Shown in pieces: positions 1 to 9,100 of a stretch of 38,791 nucleotides of DNA (its first letter is position 1; each line of letters begins with the position of its first letter). The notes under the pieces were generated by a model. That model ran no database searches, was not told where the DNA came from, and worked only from the letters and a program-made list of their open reading frames with translations. The DNA comes from Terriglobia bacterium (GTDB taxonomy: Bacteria; Acidobacteriota; Terriglobia; Bryobacterales; Bryobacteraceae), in contig RGPS01000031.1 of assembly GCA_010084195.1 (NCBI GenBank), positions 1 through 38,791 on the forward strand. The letters run 5' to 3'. Made by a program: the position numbers and the translations under genes.

Positions 1-2
1 AC

Positions 3-794
3 CGCGCCAAATTCGACGCCGAAAAACTCGAACTCCGCCCGAACTATCAGGACGGCCCCCGTTCCCCCGGTCGAGCGGGACTCGCGGAATACTACGGAAT
101 GCTGAACGCCGTCGATGACCAGGTCGGTCGCCTCATGGCCAAACTGGACCAGCTCGGTCTCACCGAAAACACCATCTTTATGGTCTGTTCCGACCACGGC
201 GACATGCTCGGCTCCCACGGCCAGCGTCTGAAACGGAAGCCCTGGGAAGAATCCATCCGGGTCCCGGGAATCATCCGCTGGCCCGCCAAAATCAAGCCCG
301 GGCAAACCAGCGATCTCCTCTTCAGCCACATCAACTTTGCCCCCACGGTTCTCTCGTGGTGTGGACTGAAGCCCCCCGTCACCATGCAGGGGCAAGACTT
401 GTCGAAGACCATCACCACAGGCAAAGGCCCCAGGCCAGACTCCGTCTTCCTGCAGATCTTCGGACCCTACAAAGGCGACGACACCGAAAGAGGCTGGAGA
501 GGTGTCCGAACTTCCCGCTACACCTACGCAAGGTTCGAAGACAAGCCCTGGGTCCTCTTCGACAACGAAAAAGACCCCTACCAGCTAAAGAACCTGGTCG
601 ACGACAAAGCACTGGTCGCCCCCCTCGACCGCAAGCTAACCCAGCACATGAAAACCAGCAAAGATTCCTGGTCCAAAAACTGGGTCCACTTAGTCGAAGA
701 CGGAGGTCTCCTCTACACCGGCGACACCTACTACAGCGTCAACGAATACCTCGAAGCCGCCGCAAAGAAGGGAGTTACAGTGCCCCGAATCTAA
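3..794 (+). CDS. Sulfatase, C-terminal part (5' end outside window)
   Basis: The reading frame is open from the first bases of the window to a TAA at 792-794, so the gene starts upstream. The visible part is the second half of an arylsulfatase-type (PF00884) fold: the stretch FMVCSDHGDMLGSHG, with the Asp-His pair that binds the active-site calcium in this family, followed by the RVPGIIRWP strand typical of sulfatases. The Cys/Ser that becomes formylglycine (CxPSR) and any signal peptide lie upstream and cannot be checked. Sulfatases of this type remove sulfate esters from polysaccharides or small molecules, usually in the periplasm. It converges with the molybdenum hydroxylase on the other strand and overlaps its stop by 4 bp. 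Family assignment is firm; substrate is unknown. Confidence 0.9.
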   Translation, partial: RAKFDAEKLELRPNYQDGPRSPGRAGLAEYYGMLNAVDDQVGRLMAKLDQLGLTENTIFMVCSDHGDMLGSHGQRLKRKPWEESIRVPGIIRWPAKIKPGQTSDLLFSHINFAPTVLSWCGLKPPVTMQGQDLSKTITTGKGPRPDSVFLQIFGPYKGDDTERGWRGVRTSRYTYARFEDKPWVLFDNEKDPYQLKNLVDDKALVAPLDRKLTQHMKTSKDSWSKNWVHLVEDGGLLYTGDTYYSVNEYLEAAAKKGVTVPRI

Positions 795-3034
795 GACGAA
801 GCCTTGATGGCCGCCAAAACCCTTGCCGGGGTAAACGGAGCCTCCCGCAATCGAGCCCCGGTCGCATCGAATACCGCATTCCCAATCGCCGCCTGAATCA
901 AAGTAATCGAGGTCTCACCCGACCCGCAAGCTTCCTCCTCAGGCCGGTTGATCAGCACCGATTCGATCACCGGAGTCTCCATCCCGAGCGTCAGGCTTCG
1001 GTAGTTGCCCCAGTGCACCGAAGTCACCTTCGTCTGATCCCAGGTGACTTCCTCACCCAGCGCCCGGCTCAGGCCCTGTAGCGCCCCACCTTCAATCTGG
1101 TTCTTTATCCCATCCGGATTCGAGACCGGCCCGCTGTCATTGCTGACCACGATTCGCTTCGTATGAATCAGCCCCGTCGCGAGGTCCACTTCGACCTCGG
1201 CGACCAGTGCCGCATATCCGTTATCGCCTTCATAGGCGACCACCGCAATCCCGCGTCCCGGAGCCATTCCTGTTTTGGGCCGCTTCGGATTCGGCGATGG
1301 TCTCTTCTGCCAGTTCGCTGCTTTGGCCACTTCCGTCAGCGCATCCCGCAAACGGAAGAAGCTCAAATGTCGCAGCCGGTACTCCAGAGGATCGACCTGC
1401 AGCTTCGCCGCAATCTCGTCCATGAAACACTCATGGGCAAACGTGTTCTGCAGCCGAGCCGGTGACCGCAAGGGCCCCGTAAAGAACGCCGACCGGACAT
1501 TATGCACCAGCACCCGGACCGACTTCACGTTGCCGTGTCCAGCCCCGGCATACGACGGAATCCCGTTGCTGCTGTTGTTGAATCCAGAAGAGCCGAACGC
1601 CCCTGCCGGAGGCGCCGGCGAACGAGCCACAAACGGTTCGGGCTGATACCCCAGCAGCGTTCCGGTAATCACGTTCCCTGGTGTACTCGGCCCTGGGCGA
1701 TTCCCCAGCGTAGGGGACCAGGCTTCATGGTCCCAGGCGACGATGTAGCCCCGGGCGTCGAGGCCAACCCTCTGTTCCAGGGCGAAGGCGTTGCCGAAGT
1801 TCTCCCACGCCATCTCATCGGCGCGACTCAGTTGCACCCGGACCGGTTTCCCCACCGCCTGGGACATCACGGCAGCGTCGTAGGTGACCGTATCCGCCCC
1901 ATTCAGGCCATAACAGCCGGAACCCCGTTGGAAGATGACATGGACGTCGGCCGGGCGCAACCCAAGCAGTGTGGCGCAGGCGGACTTCTGGTACCAGACG
2001 CCCTGGGTCGCGGACCAGATAGTGGCCTTGCCGCCCTGCACATCGGCGACGGCACACGAGCCGCCCACCGACCCGTGCATTTGGTACGGATGGTAGTAGC
2101 TGGCCTTCATGACAGTCGCGGCTGAGGCCAGTTTCTGGTCCACATCGCCCGAATCCAGAAGGCGGGTGTCGCGGGTGGGCTGCTGCTTCTTCAGGTGTTC
2201 GGCGAAGCCCGCAAATGGCGGTAACGCCGGGCCCGGCGTCCAGCTGACTTTGAGCTTCTGGGCTGCCTGAATGGCCTGCCACTGCTTCTCGGCAACTACC
2301 CCGACGAAGTCCTTCTTCACGATGACCTTCACCAACCCGGGCATCCCGGCGATGGAGGCCTCATCAACGGAAGCCAGCTTGGCCCCTGGCGATGGCGGAC
2401 GGACCACCCCGCCATGCAGCATCCCAGGGACTCGCACGTTCTGGACGTATTCAAACCGCCCCGTCACAATCTCGGGGATGTCCGTGCGAGGGACCGGTTT
2501 TCCCAGCACGGTCCAGGTCTTCGGGTCGCGGCGTTTGGCGGCGGGGTCGAGCGTCAGATTGAACTTCTGTCCCCCAACCAATTCGCCGTAACCGATGGCT
2601 TTGGATGCCGACCGGACTTCGCCATTGACGGCGCTAAGTTCGGAAACCGGCACGCCCAGTTTCGTGGAAGCCAGTCGGATCAGCGCCTCCCGGGCGGTCG
2701 CGCAGGCCAGCGCCAGATTGCCGTGGTTGAAGTTCGCCGGGTGTGACTGGCTCCCCGAAGTGTGGGCCTGGTCCGGCGTGAGAGCTGTATCGCAGGTAAT
2801 CAGCTTCACTCGGTTGAAGGGCACACAAAGCTCTTCGGCCACCAGCTGCGCCTGCGCCGTAAAGATGCCCTGGCCCAGCTCTTCTTTACCGCTGTAAGCC
2901 GTCACGGTACCGTCCGCGCCGATGGCCACCCAGGAGTCGAGAGCCTTCATGGAAGGCGCGCCCGGCACCTGGCCGAAGGCAGGGAACTCTACAAACAGAG
3001 CTCCGGCTGCGGCGAGGAAGTGACGCCGGTTCAC
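791..3034 (-). CDS. Xanthine dehydrogenase-family molybdopterin-binding subunit (IorB type)
   Basis: This 747-residue protein is the large catalytic subunit of a molybdenum hydroxylase of the isoquinoline 1-oxidoreductase/aldehyde dehydrogenase kind, which hydroxylates an N-heterocycle or aldehyde using water. The N-terminus (NRRHFLAAAGALF) is a Tat-type leader, so export with the cofactor already inserted is likely. Molybdopterin-binding signatures visible are GQGIFTAQAQLVAEEL near residue 54 and GSGETS near the C-terminus, whose Glu (about residue 707) is in the position of the family's catalytic base. The small 2Fe-2S subunit lies directly upstream and its stop overlaps this start by 4 bp, so they are translationally coupled. 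No FAD subunit is present, which fits two-subunit IorAB enzymes that pass electrons to a cytochrome or other carrier. The substrate cannot be read from sequence. Confidence 0.88.
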   Translation of the reverse strand: MNRRHFLAAAGALFVEFPAFGQVPGAPSMKALDSWVAIGADGTVTAYSGKEELGQGIFTAQAQLVAEELCVPFNRVKLITCDTALTPDQAHTSGSQSHPANFNHGNLALACATAREALIRLASTKLGVPVSELSAVNGEVRSASKAIGYGELVGGQKFNLTLDPAAKRRDPKTWTVLGKPVPRTDIPEIVTGRFEYVQNVRVPGMLHGGVVRPPSPGAKLASVDEASIAGMPGLVKVIVKKDFVGVVAEKQWQAIQAAQKLKVSWTPGPALPPFAGFAEHLKKQQPTRDTRLLDSGDVDQKLASAATVMKASYYHPYQMHGSVGGSCAVADVQGGKATIWSATQGVWYQKSACATLLGLRPADVHVIFQRGSGCYGLNGADTVTYDAAVMSQAVGKPVRVQLSRADEMAWENFGNAFALEQRVGLDARGYIVAWDHEAWSPTLGNRPGPSTPGNVITGTLLGYQPEPFVARSPAPPAGAFGSSGFNNSSNGIPSYAGAGHGNVKSVRVLVHNVRSAFFTGPLRSPARLQNTFAHECFMDEIAAKLQVDPLEYRLRHLSFFRLRDALTEVAKAANWQKRPSPNPKRPKTGMAPGRGIAVVAYEGDNGYAALVAEVEVDLATGLIHTKRIVVSNDSGPVSNPDGIKNQIEGGALQGLSRALGEEVTWDQTKVTSVHWGNYRSLTLGMETPVIESVLINRPEEEACGSGETSITLIQAAIGNAVFDATGARLREAPFTPARVLAAIKASS

Positions 3035-3486
3035 CTCGCCACCTTGTCAATCGCCTGAACGATCCGGGCGTTCGTGAAGCACCGGCAAATAATGCCCTGC
3101 AACACCCGTTCGATTTCGGGCTTCTGCGCTTTGGGGTTCTTATCCAGAAGCGCCTTGGCCGAGAGGATCACACCGCTCATACAGTATCCGCACTGCGCGG
3201 CCTGCAGGTCGATGAACGCCTGCTGCAGGGGATGCGGTTTCTCCGGGGTGCCAATACCTTCCAAAGTCGTGATCTCGACGCCTGCCACCGACGCCACCGG
3301 AGTCACGCACGACCGGATCGCTTCACCCCGCACAATAACCGTGCAGGCACCGCACTGGCCCAGCCCGCAGCCGAACTTCGGCCCCCGCAATCCCAGGTCA
3401 TCGCTGAGAGCATAAAGCAGTGGAGTGGCCGGGTCAATGTCAACCTGATGCGTCTGGCCGTTGACTTTCAGTGTGATTGCGCTCAT
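3031..3486 (-). CDS. 2Fe-2S subunit of molybdenum hydroxylase (IorA type)
   Basis: This 151-residue protein carries both iron-sulfur clusters of the enzyme. The plant-ferredoxin-type cluster ligands are Cys40, Cys45, Cys48 and Cys60 (GCGLGQCGAC); the second, helical-domain cluster uses Cys99, Cys102, Cys134 and Cys136 (CGYC, CRC). Length and ligand spacing match the small subunit of IorAB-type enzymes. There is no export signal, consistent with piggy-back Tat export on the large subunit. The second CRC is followed by FTNAR rather than the more usual GTYPR. Its ATGA overlap with the downstream catalytic subunit marks a two-gene operon. Confidence 0.92.
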   Translation of the reverse strand: MSAITLKVNGQTHQVDIDPATPLLYALSDDLGLRGPKFGCGLGQCGACTVIVRGEAIRSCVTPVASVAGVEITTLEGIGTPEKPHPLQQAFIDLQAAQCGYCMSGVILSAKALLDKNPKAQKPEIERVLQGIICRCFTNARIVQAIDKVAR

Positions 3487-3493
3487 CGGGGTT

Positions 3494-4482
3494 ATGATAA
3501 TTCACGTGCTCACCCGTCGTAGTTTTCTCAATTCCGCGCTTGCCGCCCCCGCCCTTTTATCGGCGGCGACACCCCCTTCCTGCAGGACTCCCTCGATCCA
3601 GGCGTGATGGACCCGAAGCACTGGGATGAGGTCCGCACCTGGACCAAAGCCGCCAACCTCCGCATCGAAACCGGCGGCGCAGCCCTGTTGCCCAAGACCA
3701 AAGAGGGCATCCCGCAGTCCATCGCGACCCTGAAGAAGAACATCGCGAGAGCCCGCGCCATGGGCGCTCCAATGGTGCGAACCCTGATGGCCAGCGACCG
3801 ATACGCCATGCCGGACGGCCCCATTGAACAGCAACTCGAAATCGCGGTGCAGATCCTGCGTGCCGCCCGGACCGAAGCGATGGACGCGGGGCTGAAGATC
3901 GGCCTCGAAAACCACAAGGATGTGCAGGCCTGGCGCACCAGGCAAGTGATCGAGACGGCAGGTAAGGAGTTCGTCGGGTCGTACCTCGATACCGGGAACC
4001 CTGTCTTCGTCGCGGAAGACCCGATGACGACGGTCGAAGAGTTGGGCCCGCTCGCCCTGACCTTCCACCTCCGCGATTCGGTAGTTTACGAACACCCCGA
4101 TGGCATCGCGATTCAATGGGTGCCATTGGGTGAAGGCACCATGGACTTCAAGGCCATCGTCGCGCGTGCCTCCGAGTTAATCCCTAAAGAAGCGTACATC
4201 TACTGCAAACCGATCACCGCCCGACCACCCGTTGTGCTGCCGGTCTACGGAGAGGAATTCTGGACGAAGTGGTTCCCGCAGGCCCGCTCCCGCGACTTTG
4301 CTCGTTTTCTGGCACTCGCGAAACGGGGCCGCCCGTGGAATAAACCCCACCTGATGGCCGACCTGCCTGAAGTCCGCGACAAGTACATGGACGCCCTAAA
4401 GATCCAGCAGATGGCCCACATGGAACAAAGTCTCGACTACTGCAAGAAAATTCTCGACCTCGGAGTCCGCTGGCGCGGTTAG
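3494..4482 (+). pseudogene. Sugar isomerase/epimerase-like TIM-barrel gene, broken at the N-terminus
   Basis: From 3604 to 4482 an intact frame encodes 292 residues of a xylose-isomerase-like (AP endonuclease family 2) barrel, with motifs such as GLENHKD and YLDTGNP that supply metal-binding acids and histidines in this family. A Tat-type leader (LTRRSFLNSALAAPALL) is present from ATG 3494 or GTG 3506, but in the next frame; it runs into a TGA just before 3604. In the barrel frame sequence like the family continues upstream to about 3577 (PFLQDSLDPG) without a start codon. From recollection, relatives carry about 40 residues between leader and this motif; these are missing. The simplest reading is a small deletion plus frameshift that removed beta-strand 1/helix 1 and unlinked the export signal. 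An internal ATG at 3604 could still give a truncated, probably non-functional protein. Sequencing error alone would not explain the missing segment. Confidence 0.7.
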
Positions 4483-4757
4483 CTCTCGTTCAGCGAATGT
4501 TCAAGGTGAACGTGCTGAACCCAGATGGTCTCGCCGGGATGATGCTCTTCAAATGTCGCCAGCGCGTCTGCTATCACTTCGGGTGTTGCGTTGGCGAGCG
4601 GGTACGAAAGCCGCGTCACTTCCACACCGCTGGCGATTAGACGATCATGTTCCGATTTAGAGATTACGTCCGATCCGACCCAAACAAAGCACTTCGTCCC
4701 GGCAGCAAGCTGAATCGCACTGAAAGCTGCTTTCGGTGCAATCGCGAGATAGACCAT
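4479..4757 (-). CDS. Small protein of unknown function downstream of the regulator
   Basis: A 92-residue protein I do not recognise. The same frame extends further upstream without a stop, but ATG 4757, with GAAGGG immediately before it, is preferred because the upstream extension is an Arg-rich string typical of out-of-frame GC-rich DNA. The protein is soluble, without a signal peptide or membrane segment, and ends in a motif EEHHPGETIWVQHVHLEHS rich in histidine. It lies 58 bp after the stop of the IclR-type/sugar-binding regulator on the same strand, so the two may be co-transcribed. Its stop overlaps the end of the convergent isomerase gene. Confidence 0.55.
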   Translation of the reverse strand: MVYLAIAPKAAFSAIQLAAGTKCFVWVGSDVISKSEHDRLIASGVEVTRLSYPLANATPEVIADALATFEEHHPGETIWVQHVHLEHSLNES

Positions 4758-4815
4758 CCCTTCAAGGTAGCTCGACCTAAAGTCGGTCCCCCAGCGCCGC
4801 TGCCGCCTCCTGCGC

Positions 4816-5946
4816 CTAGCCGCTCTGGCTTCGGGCGAGTATTGCCGGGCCCACCAGAAAGTCCGACGCATAAACCGAATTGATGTTCTGCGCGGTTATG
4901 AGCTCGTGCTCCGCGTAGTGCGCCGGCGGCACGTTTCGGCCCTGCAGCAGATCGTGGGCGATTTCCATGATGGCCTGTCCGTACCTTTCCGGGAACACCG
5001 CCACGGAGCCGATCAGGCGGCTGTCGGTCCGGCGAATCTCTTCTCTTGCCTCGGGCACCGCCCCGACTCCGACGGCCGCGCACAGGTCCTGCCGGCCAGC
5101 TTCCTGGAAGGCGCGGAGAGCTCCCAGAATCGTCGGGTCGTTGATGGACGCCAGCAGCGTCCGTTTGGCCGCTGTGTTTCGCAGATGTCGGCGCACGGCG
5201 TCCTGACCGGTTTCGAAGTCCCCCCGCGTATTCAGGTGAACGGTGCGGCCGGTACCGGGCAGGGCCTCGCGAATGGTCCGTTCCGCTCCTTCGAGGCGCA
5301 GGCGGGGCAGGGAGCCGGCGGCGGACTCTTCGAGGAGAACCACCTCGTCCACCTCGCCGTGCCAGAGCGACCGTGCCGCCCGTACCAGCGTCTGGCCAAT
5401 CAGGTGGCCAACGCGAAAGTTGTCGATGCCGTAGTAGGTCGCGCCGGGGTGGGGGATATCAATGGCGATCAGCGGAATGCCCGCGTCGGTGAACTTTGTG
5501 CCGATCCGGGCCCCAAGCCTCTCATAGGTCTGGAATTCGATGGCCAGGTCGACCCGCTCGGCGACCAGACGCTCGGCGTTGCGGAGGGCTGAGCTGGCGC
5601 TGTAGCGATTGTCGAGCTCAATCAGATCGAACTCGTGCTTTGCGGCTGCGCCCCGGATTCCCCGGGTGACGGCGTCAGAGAATGGCGTGTTCGACGCCTG
5701 CGCCGCGTAGCCGATGCGGACTGTCCGCCGGCTTCGGATGGTGATGTTGGACCGGTAACGGCGGCCCTCAACGCGGCGCAGGAAGCCGGATGCCTCCAGG
5801 GTGTGAAGGAGCCGGAAGGCTGCGGTCTTTTCAATTCCGGACATTTCGGTGACCTCAGCAAGCGTCAGGTCATGGCGTTCATCACGAAACAGCCGGAGAA
5901 CCTCACAGGCACGGGTTACGGTCTCCAGCTGGTAAGGACGGTTCAT
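4816..5946 (-). CDS. Transcriptional regulator: IclR-type HTH fused to periplasmic-binding-protein-like sugar domain
   Basis: About 376 residues. Residues 1-60 form an IclR-like winged helix (ETVTRACEVLRLF, LTLAEVTEMSG, KTAAFRLLHTLEASGFL). The rest is not the usual IclR GAF-like ligand domain but a type-1 periplasmic-binding-protein fold as in LacI/RbsB: IGYAAQ near residue 78, repeated strand-helix units, ITAQNINSVY near the end. It should bind a small ligand, by family probably a sugar, and control DNA binding. The ATG at 5946 is chosen because the HTH homology begins there; in-frame codons continue upstream to 6048 but encode unrelated sequence. No Shine-Dalgarno precedes it; a TATAAT box 14 bp upstream suggests a nearly leaderless mRNA. 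A palindromic operator overlaps the start codon, implying autoregulation. It is divergent from the TonB receptor operon. Confidence 0.82.
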   Translation of the reverse strand: MNRPYQLETVTRACEVLRLFRDERHDLTLAEVTEMSGIEKTAAFRLLHTLEASGFLRRVEGRRYRSNITIRSRRTVRIGYAAQASNTPFSDAVTRGIRGAAAKHEFDLIELDNRYSASSALRNAERLVAERVDLAIEFQTYERLGARIGTKFTDAGIPLIAIDIPHPGATYYGIDNFRVGHLIGQTLVRAARSLWHGEVDEVVLLEESAAGSLPRLRLEGAERTIREALPGTGRTVHLNTRGDFETGQDAVRRHLRNTAAKRTLLASINDPTILGALRAFQEAGRQDLCAAVGVGAVPEAREEIRRTDSRLIGSVAVFPERYGQAIMEIAHDLLQGRNVPPAHYAEHELITAQNINSVYASDFLVGPAILARSQSG

Positions 5947-5961
5947 TGCGATTATCGCAAT
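5945..5961. promoter_or_regulatory. Operator 1 for the divergent regulator
   Basis: A perfect 17-bp palindrome, ATTGCGATTATCGCAAT, covers the start codon of the minus-strand regulator. Its core TTGCG-N5-CGCAA is repeated once more 88 bp away in the same intergenic region, in front of the TonB receptor gene. Size and symmetry fit an IclR-family dimer site. Binding is inferred. Confidence 0.7.
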
Positions 5962-5965
5962 TATA
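5960..5965 (-). promoter_or_regulatory. -10 box of the regulator gene
   Basis: A consensus TATAAT on the minus strand ends 14 bp from the ATG at 5946, so transcription would begin within a few bases of the start codon, inside operator 1. No good -35 hexamer is visible at 17 bp. Confidence 0.5.
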
Positions 5966-6033
5966 TGCTGTGCCCGCGTGTGTCTGTTTTGTGAGGGAGG
6001 CGCCATTTTTGCGAATATTCCGAAGTCTGGCCG

Positions 6034-6048
6034 TTGCGATAAGCGCAA
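6034..6048. promoter_or_regulatory. Operator 2 upstream of the TonB receptor operon
   Basis: TTGCGATAAGCGCAA matches operator 1 (TTGCGATTATCGCAA) in 13 of 15 positions and keeps both half-sites exactly. It lies about 120 bp upstream of the receptor start and just upstream of its candidate promoter. A weaker single half-site (TTGCGAATATTC) is at 6009-6020. Confidence 0.65.
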
Positions 6049-6073
6049 TCGTGCTCCGGCTCACTGTTTTGGA

Positions 6074-6102
6074 TTGAACCTCTCCGCCAAAGGCGACATA
6101 GT
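6074..6102 (+). promoter_or_regulatory. Candidate promoter of the TonB receptor gene
   Basis: TTGAAC and CATAGT are separated by 17 bp; each matches the sigma-70 consensus in four of six positions. Position, 25 bp downstream of operator 2, is plausible. Other promoters are possible. Confidence 0.3.
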
Positions 6103-6155
6103 CATGGAACGCCGTTTTCGCGGCCAATCGCTTTGTGGTCCAGAGGAGAGTCTTA

Positions 6156-9100
6156 ATGAGAGCAGCAAAGTTTGCTGTCGTATTGGGGGCGGGGCTGCTT
6201 GCCCTTGCTTCGTTAGTGAGTGCGCAGACCGTTACCGGATCGGTATCGGGTACCGTGGCCGACCCGGCGGGTGCAGTTATTGCCGGGGCGAAAGTTCAAC
6301 TTGCCAACAGCATTTCGAAGCAGACGCGCGACTTCACAACGAGCTCGACGGGTGCTTTCGAATTCAGCAGTTTGATTCCCGGGGGCTACACCGTACGGGT
6401 CACCCAGACCGGCTTCAAGCCATTCGAGCAGAGCGTTACGGTCAGCGCCCAGGAGCGCGTCGACCTCCACACGCTTCGGCTAACGGTGGGAGATGTGGCG
6501 ACTTCGATTGAAGTCCAGTCAGAAGCGGCGCACGTGGCGACGAATAGTTCGGACCGGGCCCAAAACGTCAACCTGACGCAGATTGCCGATACTCCGGTTC
6601 GTGGCCGCGACTTTATGGCCGTGCTGAAGACGCTGCCGGGCGTGCAGGATCTGGGCAACCACGATTCGCGCGGATGGGGTGGGAACACCCCGACTATCAA
6701 TGGCGGCCAAATGGGACAGGTTGTGGTGACGCTGGATGGTATCGTCAGCCAGGACAGCGGCGCTCCCAGCATCAACGGCTACATTGCGCCCAGTATCGAC
6801 GCGGTGGGCGAAGTGAAACTGCTGGTTTCGAATTTCAATGCCGAGTACGGCGCGCGCAATGGCGGACAGCTGAATATCACGATCAAGAACGGCTCCAGCC
6901 AGTATCACGGGACGGCCTATTACGACTGGCGGCATGAGTCGCTGGACGCGAACGAGTGGTTCAACAACCGGCTGAACGTGGTGAAGCCGCGGTACCGGTT
7001 TCAGAACCCGGGCGGCACCATCGGCGGACCCTTGCTGATTCCCGGTACGCGGTTTAACAAAGACCGCAACCGCTTGTTCTTCTTTTTCTCGTACGATTAT
7101 CTGGCTAACCACGGCATCGCTGGTCCGAACCGCTATACTATGCCCACCGCGCTGGAACGCGCGGGCGATTTTTCGGCTTCCGTGAATACCAACGGTACGC
7201 CGATTCTGATTCGCGACCCCAATACCGGCGCTGCCTGCGGGGCGGCCGGCGCAGCAGGCTGCTTCACCGGCAATAAGGTTCCGGCCAGCCGCATCAGCAA
7301 CATCGGCCTGGCGTTTCTGAACCGCTTTCCGCTGCCGAACTTTCCGGATGTGACGGGTCAGCGGCAATACAACTTCCAGTTTCAGGGCACCAACACGCAG
7401 CCTCGCGAAGATAAGATTCTGCGCGTGGATTACAACATCTCGCCGAAAGATACGATGTTTGTCCGGCTCCTGCAGGATTATCAGGACCAATCGGGATACG
7501 GCGCCATTCTGGGCGCGTTAGGCGATGGCTGGGGACAGTTCCCGCACAGCTATCACATCCCTTCAGCAGGCGCAGCCATGACGTACATTCACACGTTCCG
7601 CTCCAACCTGATCAATGAAATGACCATGGGCATTAATCGTGCCCATCAGGGCAACAGCCCAACCGAAGACGCGTTGTTTTCCGCGAGCCAGTTGCCCCTG
7701 AAGGACGCGAGCGGGAATGCGATCAAGTTGCCGAATCTGTTTGGCGCTAATACGCTGAACCTGCTGCCGCAGGTGAACTTTGGCCTGGCGCCGGGCTTCA
7801 GCGCGCAGTCTGCGCCAACTGGCATTCCGAGTCTGCCTCAGTTTGGTTTTGACAGCAGGTGGCCGTTTGACGGTACGGACGAGTCTCACAATGTTGTGGA
7901 TAACGTTACGTGGATCCACGGCCCGCACACCGTAAAGGCCGGTTTCTACTTTGAGTCTTCGGCCCGCAATGTAAGCTCGTACACCACTTACAACACGGCC
8001 GGCACTTACTATTTCGGGTCGGACCTTGGCAACCCTGTGGATACAGGCAATCCGTTCTCGAATGCACTGACCGGCAACGCCTATGGTTACGGCGAAGACA
8101 ACCGGCGGAACATTGAGCATGCCCGTTATCGCCAGACGGAATGGTTTGTCCAGGATACGTGGAAGCTGAACCGCCGTCTGACACTGGATTATGGCCTGCG
8201 GTTCCAGTTCCTGGGGACGATCAGTTCAGCCAGCGCGACGCTGGGTGTGTTTGATAAGGCAGCTTATAGTGATTCCAAAGCTGGACAGTTGCTGTATCCG
8301 TACTGCACGGTTCCGGTGGGCGGCAGTGTGAGTTGCCCGGCCGCAAATAAAGCCTCCATCAATCCGGCCAACGGCAAGGTGTTCCCCTATGCACAGCAGG
8401 GGACGTTTGATCCTTCATCGTTCAGCGCCAGCGCCCTGCCGTTCTCAGGCATCATCCAGAAGGACAGGATGTTGTTCAACAACCCGCCGCTGCAGTACGC
8501 ACCGCGTATCGGTCTGGCCTGGGATGTTTTCGGCGACGGCAAGACTGCCCTGCGAACGGGGTTCGGGATTTTCTACGGACGAGCGTTTGGTGTAGCCACG
8601 ATTGGTGCGACAGGCCAGGGCGTGGGTCCGCTGGCTGCGCCGCCTATCTATCAGGCGCCGCTGATTCTGAATACCTCGATCAACAGCCTCATCGGCTCGC
8701 CGGTGGTCTATACGCCGCAGAACACAACGGGCGGGTCTCTGGACTACAAACCGCCATCAACTTATGACTGGTCGTTTGGCATCCAGCGCGATCTGGGTAA
8801 GGGTTTCGTCATCGATGCAGCTTATGTGGGCAACGTGGCGCATAATCAGTTCAACCAGGGCCGCATCGACTACAATGCGGTGAAGCCCTACACGATCTGG
8901 TCGCCGACGGGTGGTGCGAATCCAAAATATCTGGATCCGACCAGCGGCAGTGGCGGTACCGGGGGATTCTATTCCACCAACCTGATCCGTGCGCTTTCCG
9001 GCGGGTATCGTGGCTGGGGCGCTATCCAGATGTATACGCAGGATGGCGCATCCAACTACAACGCTTTGCAACTGGCGATCAATCGGCGCTTCTCGAAGCG

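Noticed and set aside
5947-6048. Upstream extension of the IclR-type regulator (starts at 6006 or 6048)
   Set aside because: The added residues have no family counterpart and would run through both operators; the HTH starts at 5946.
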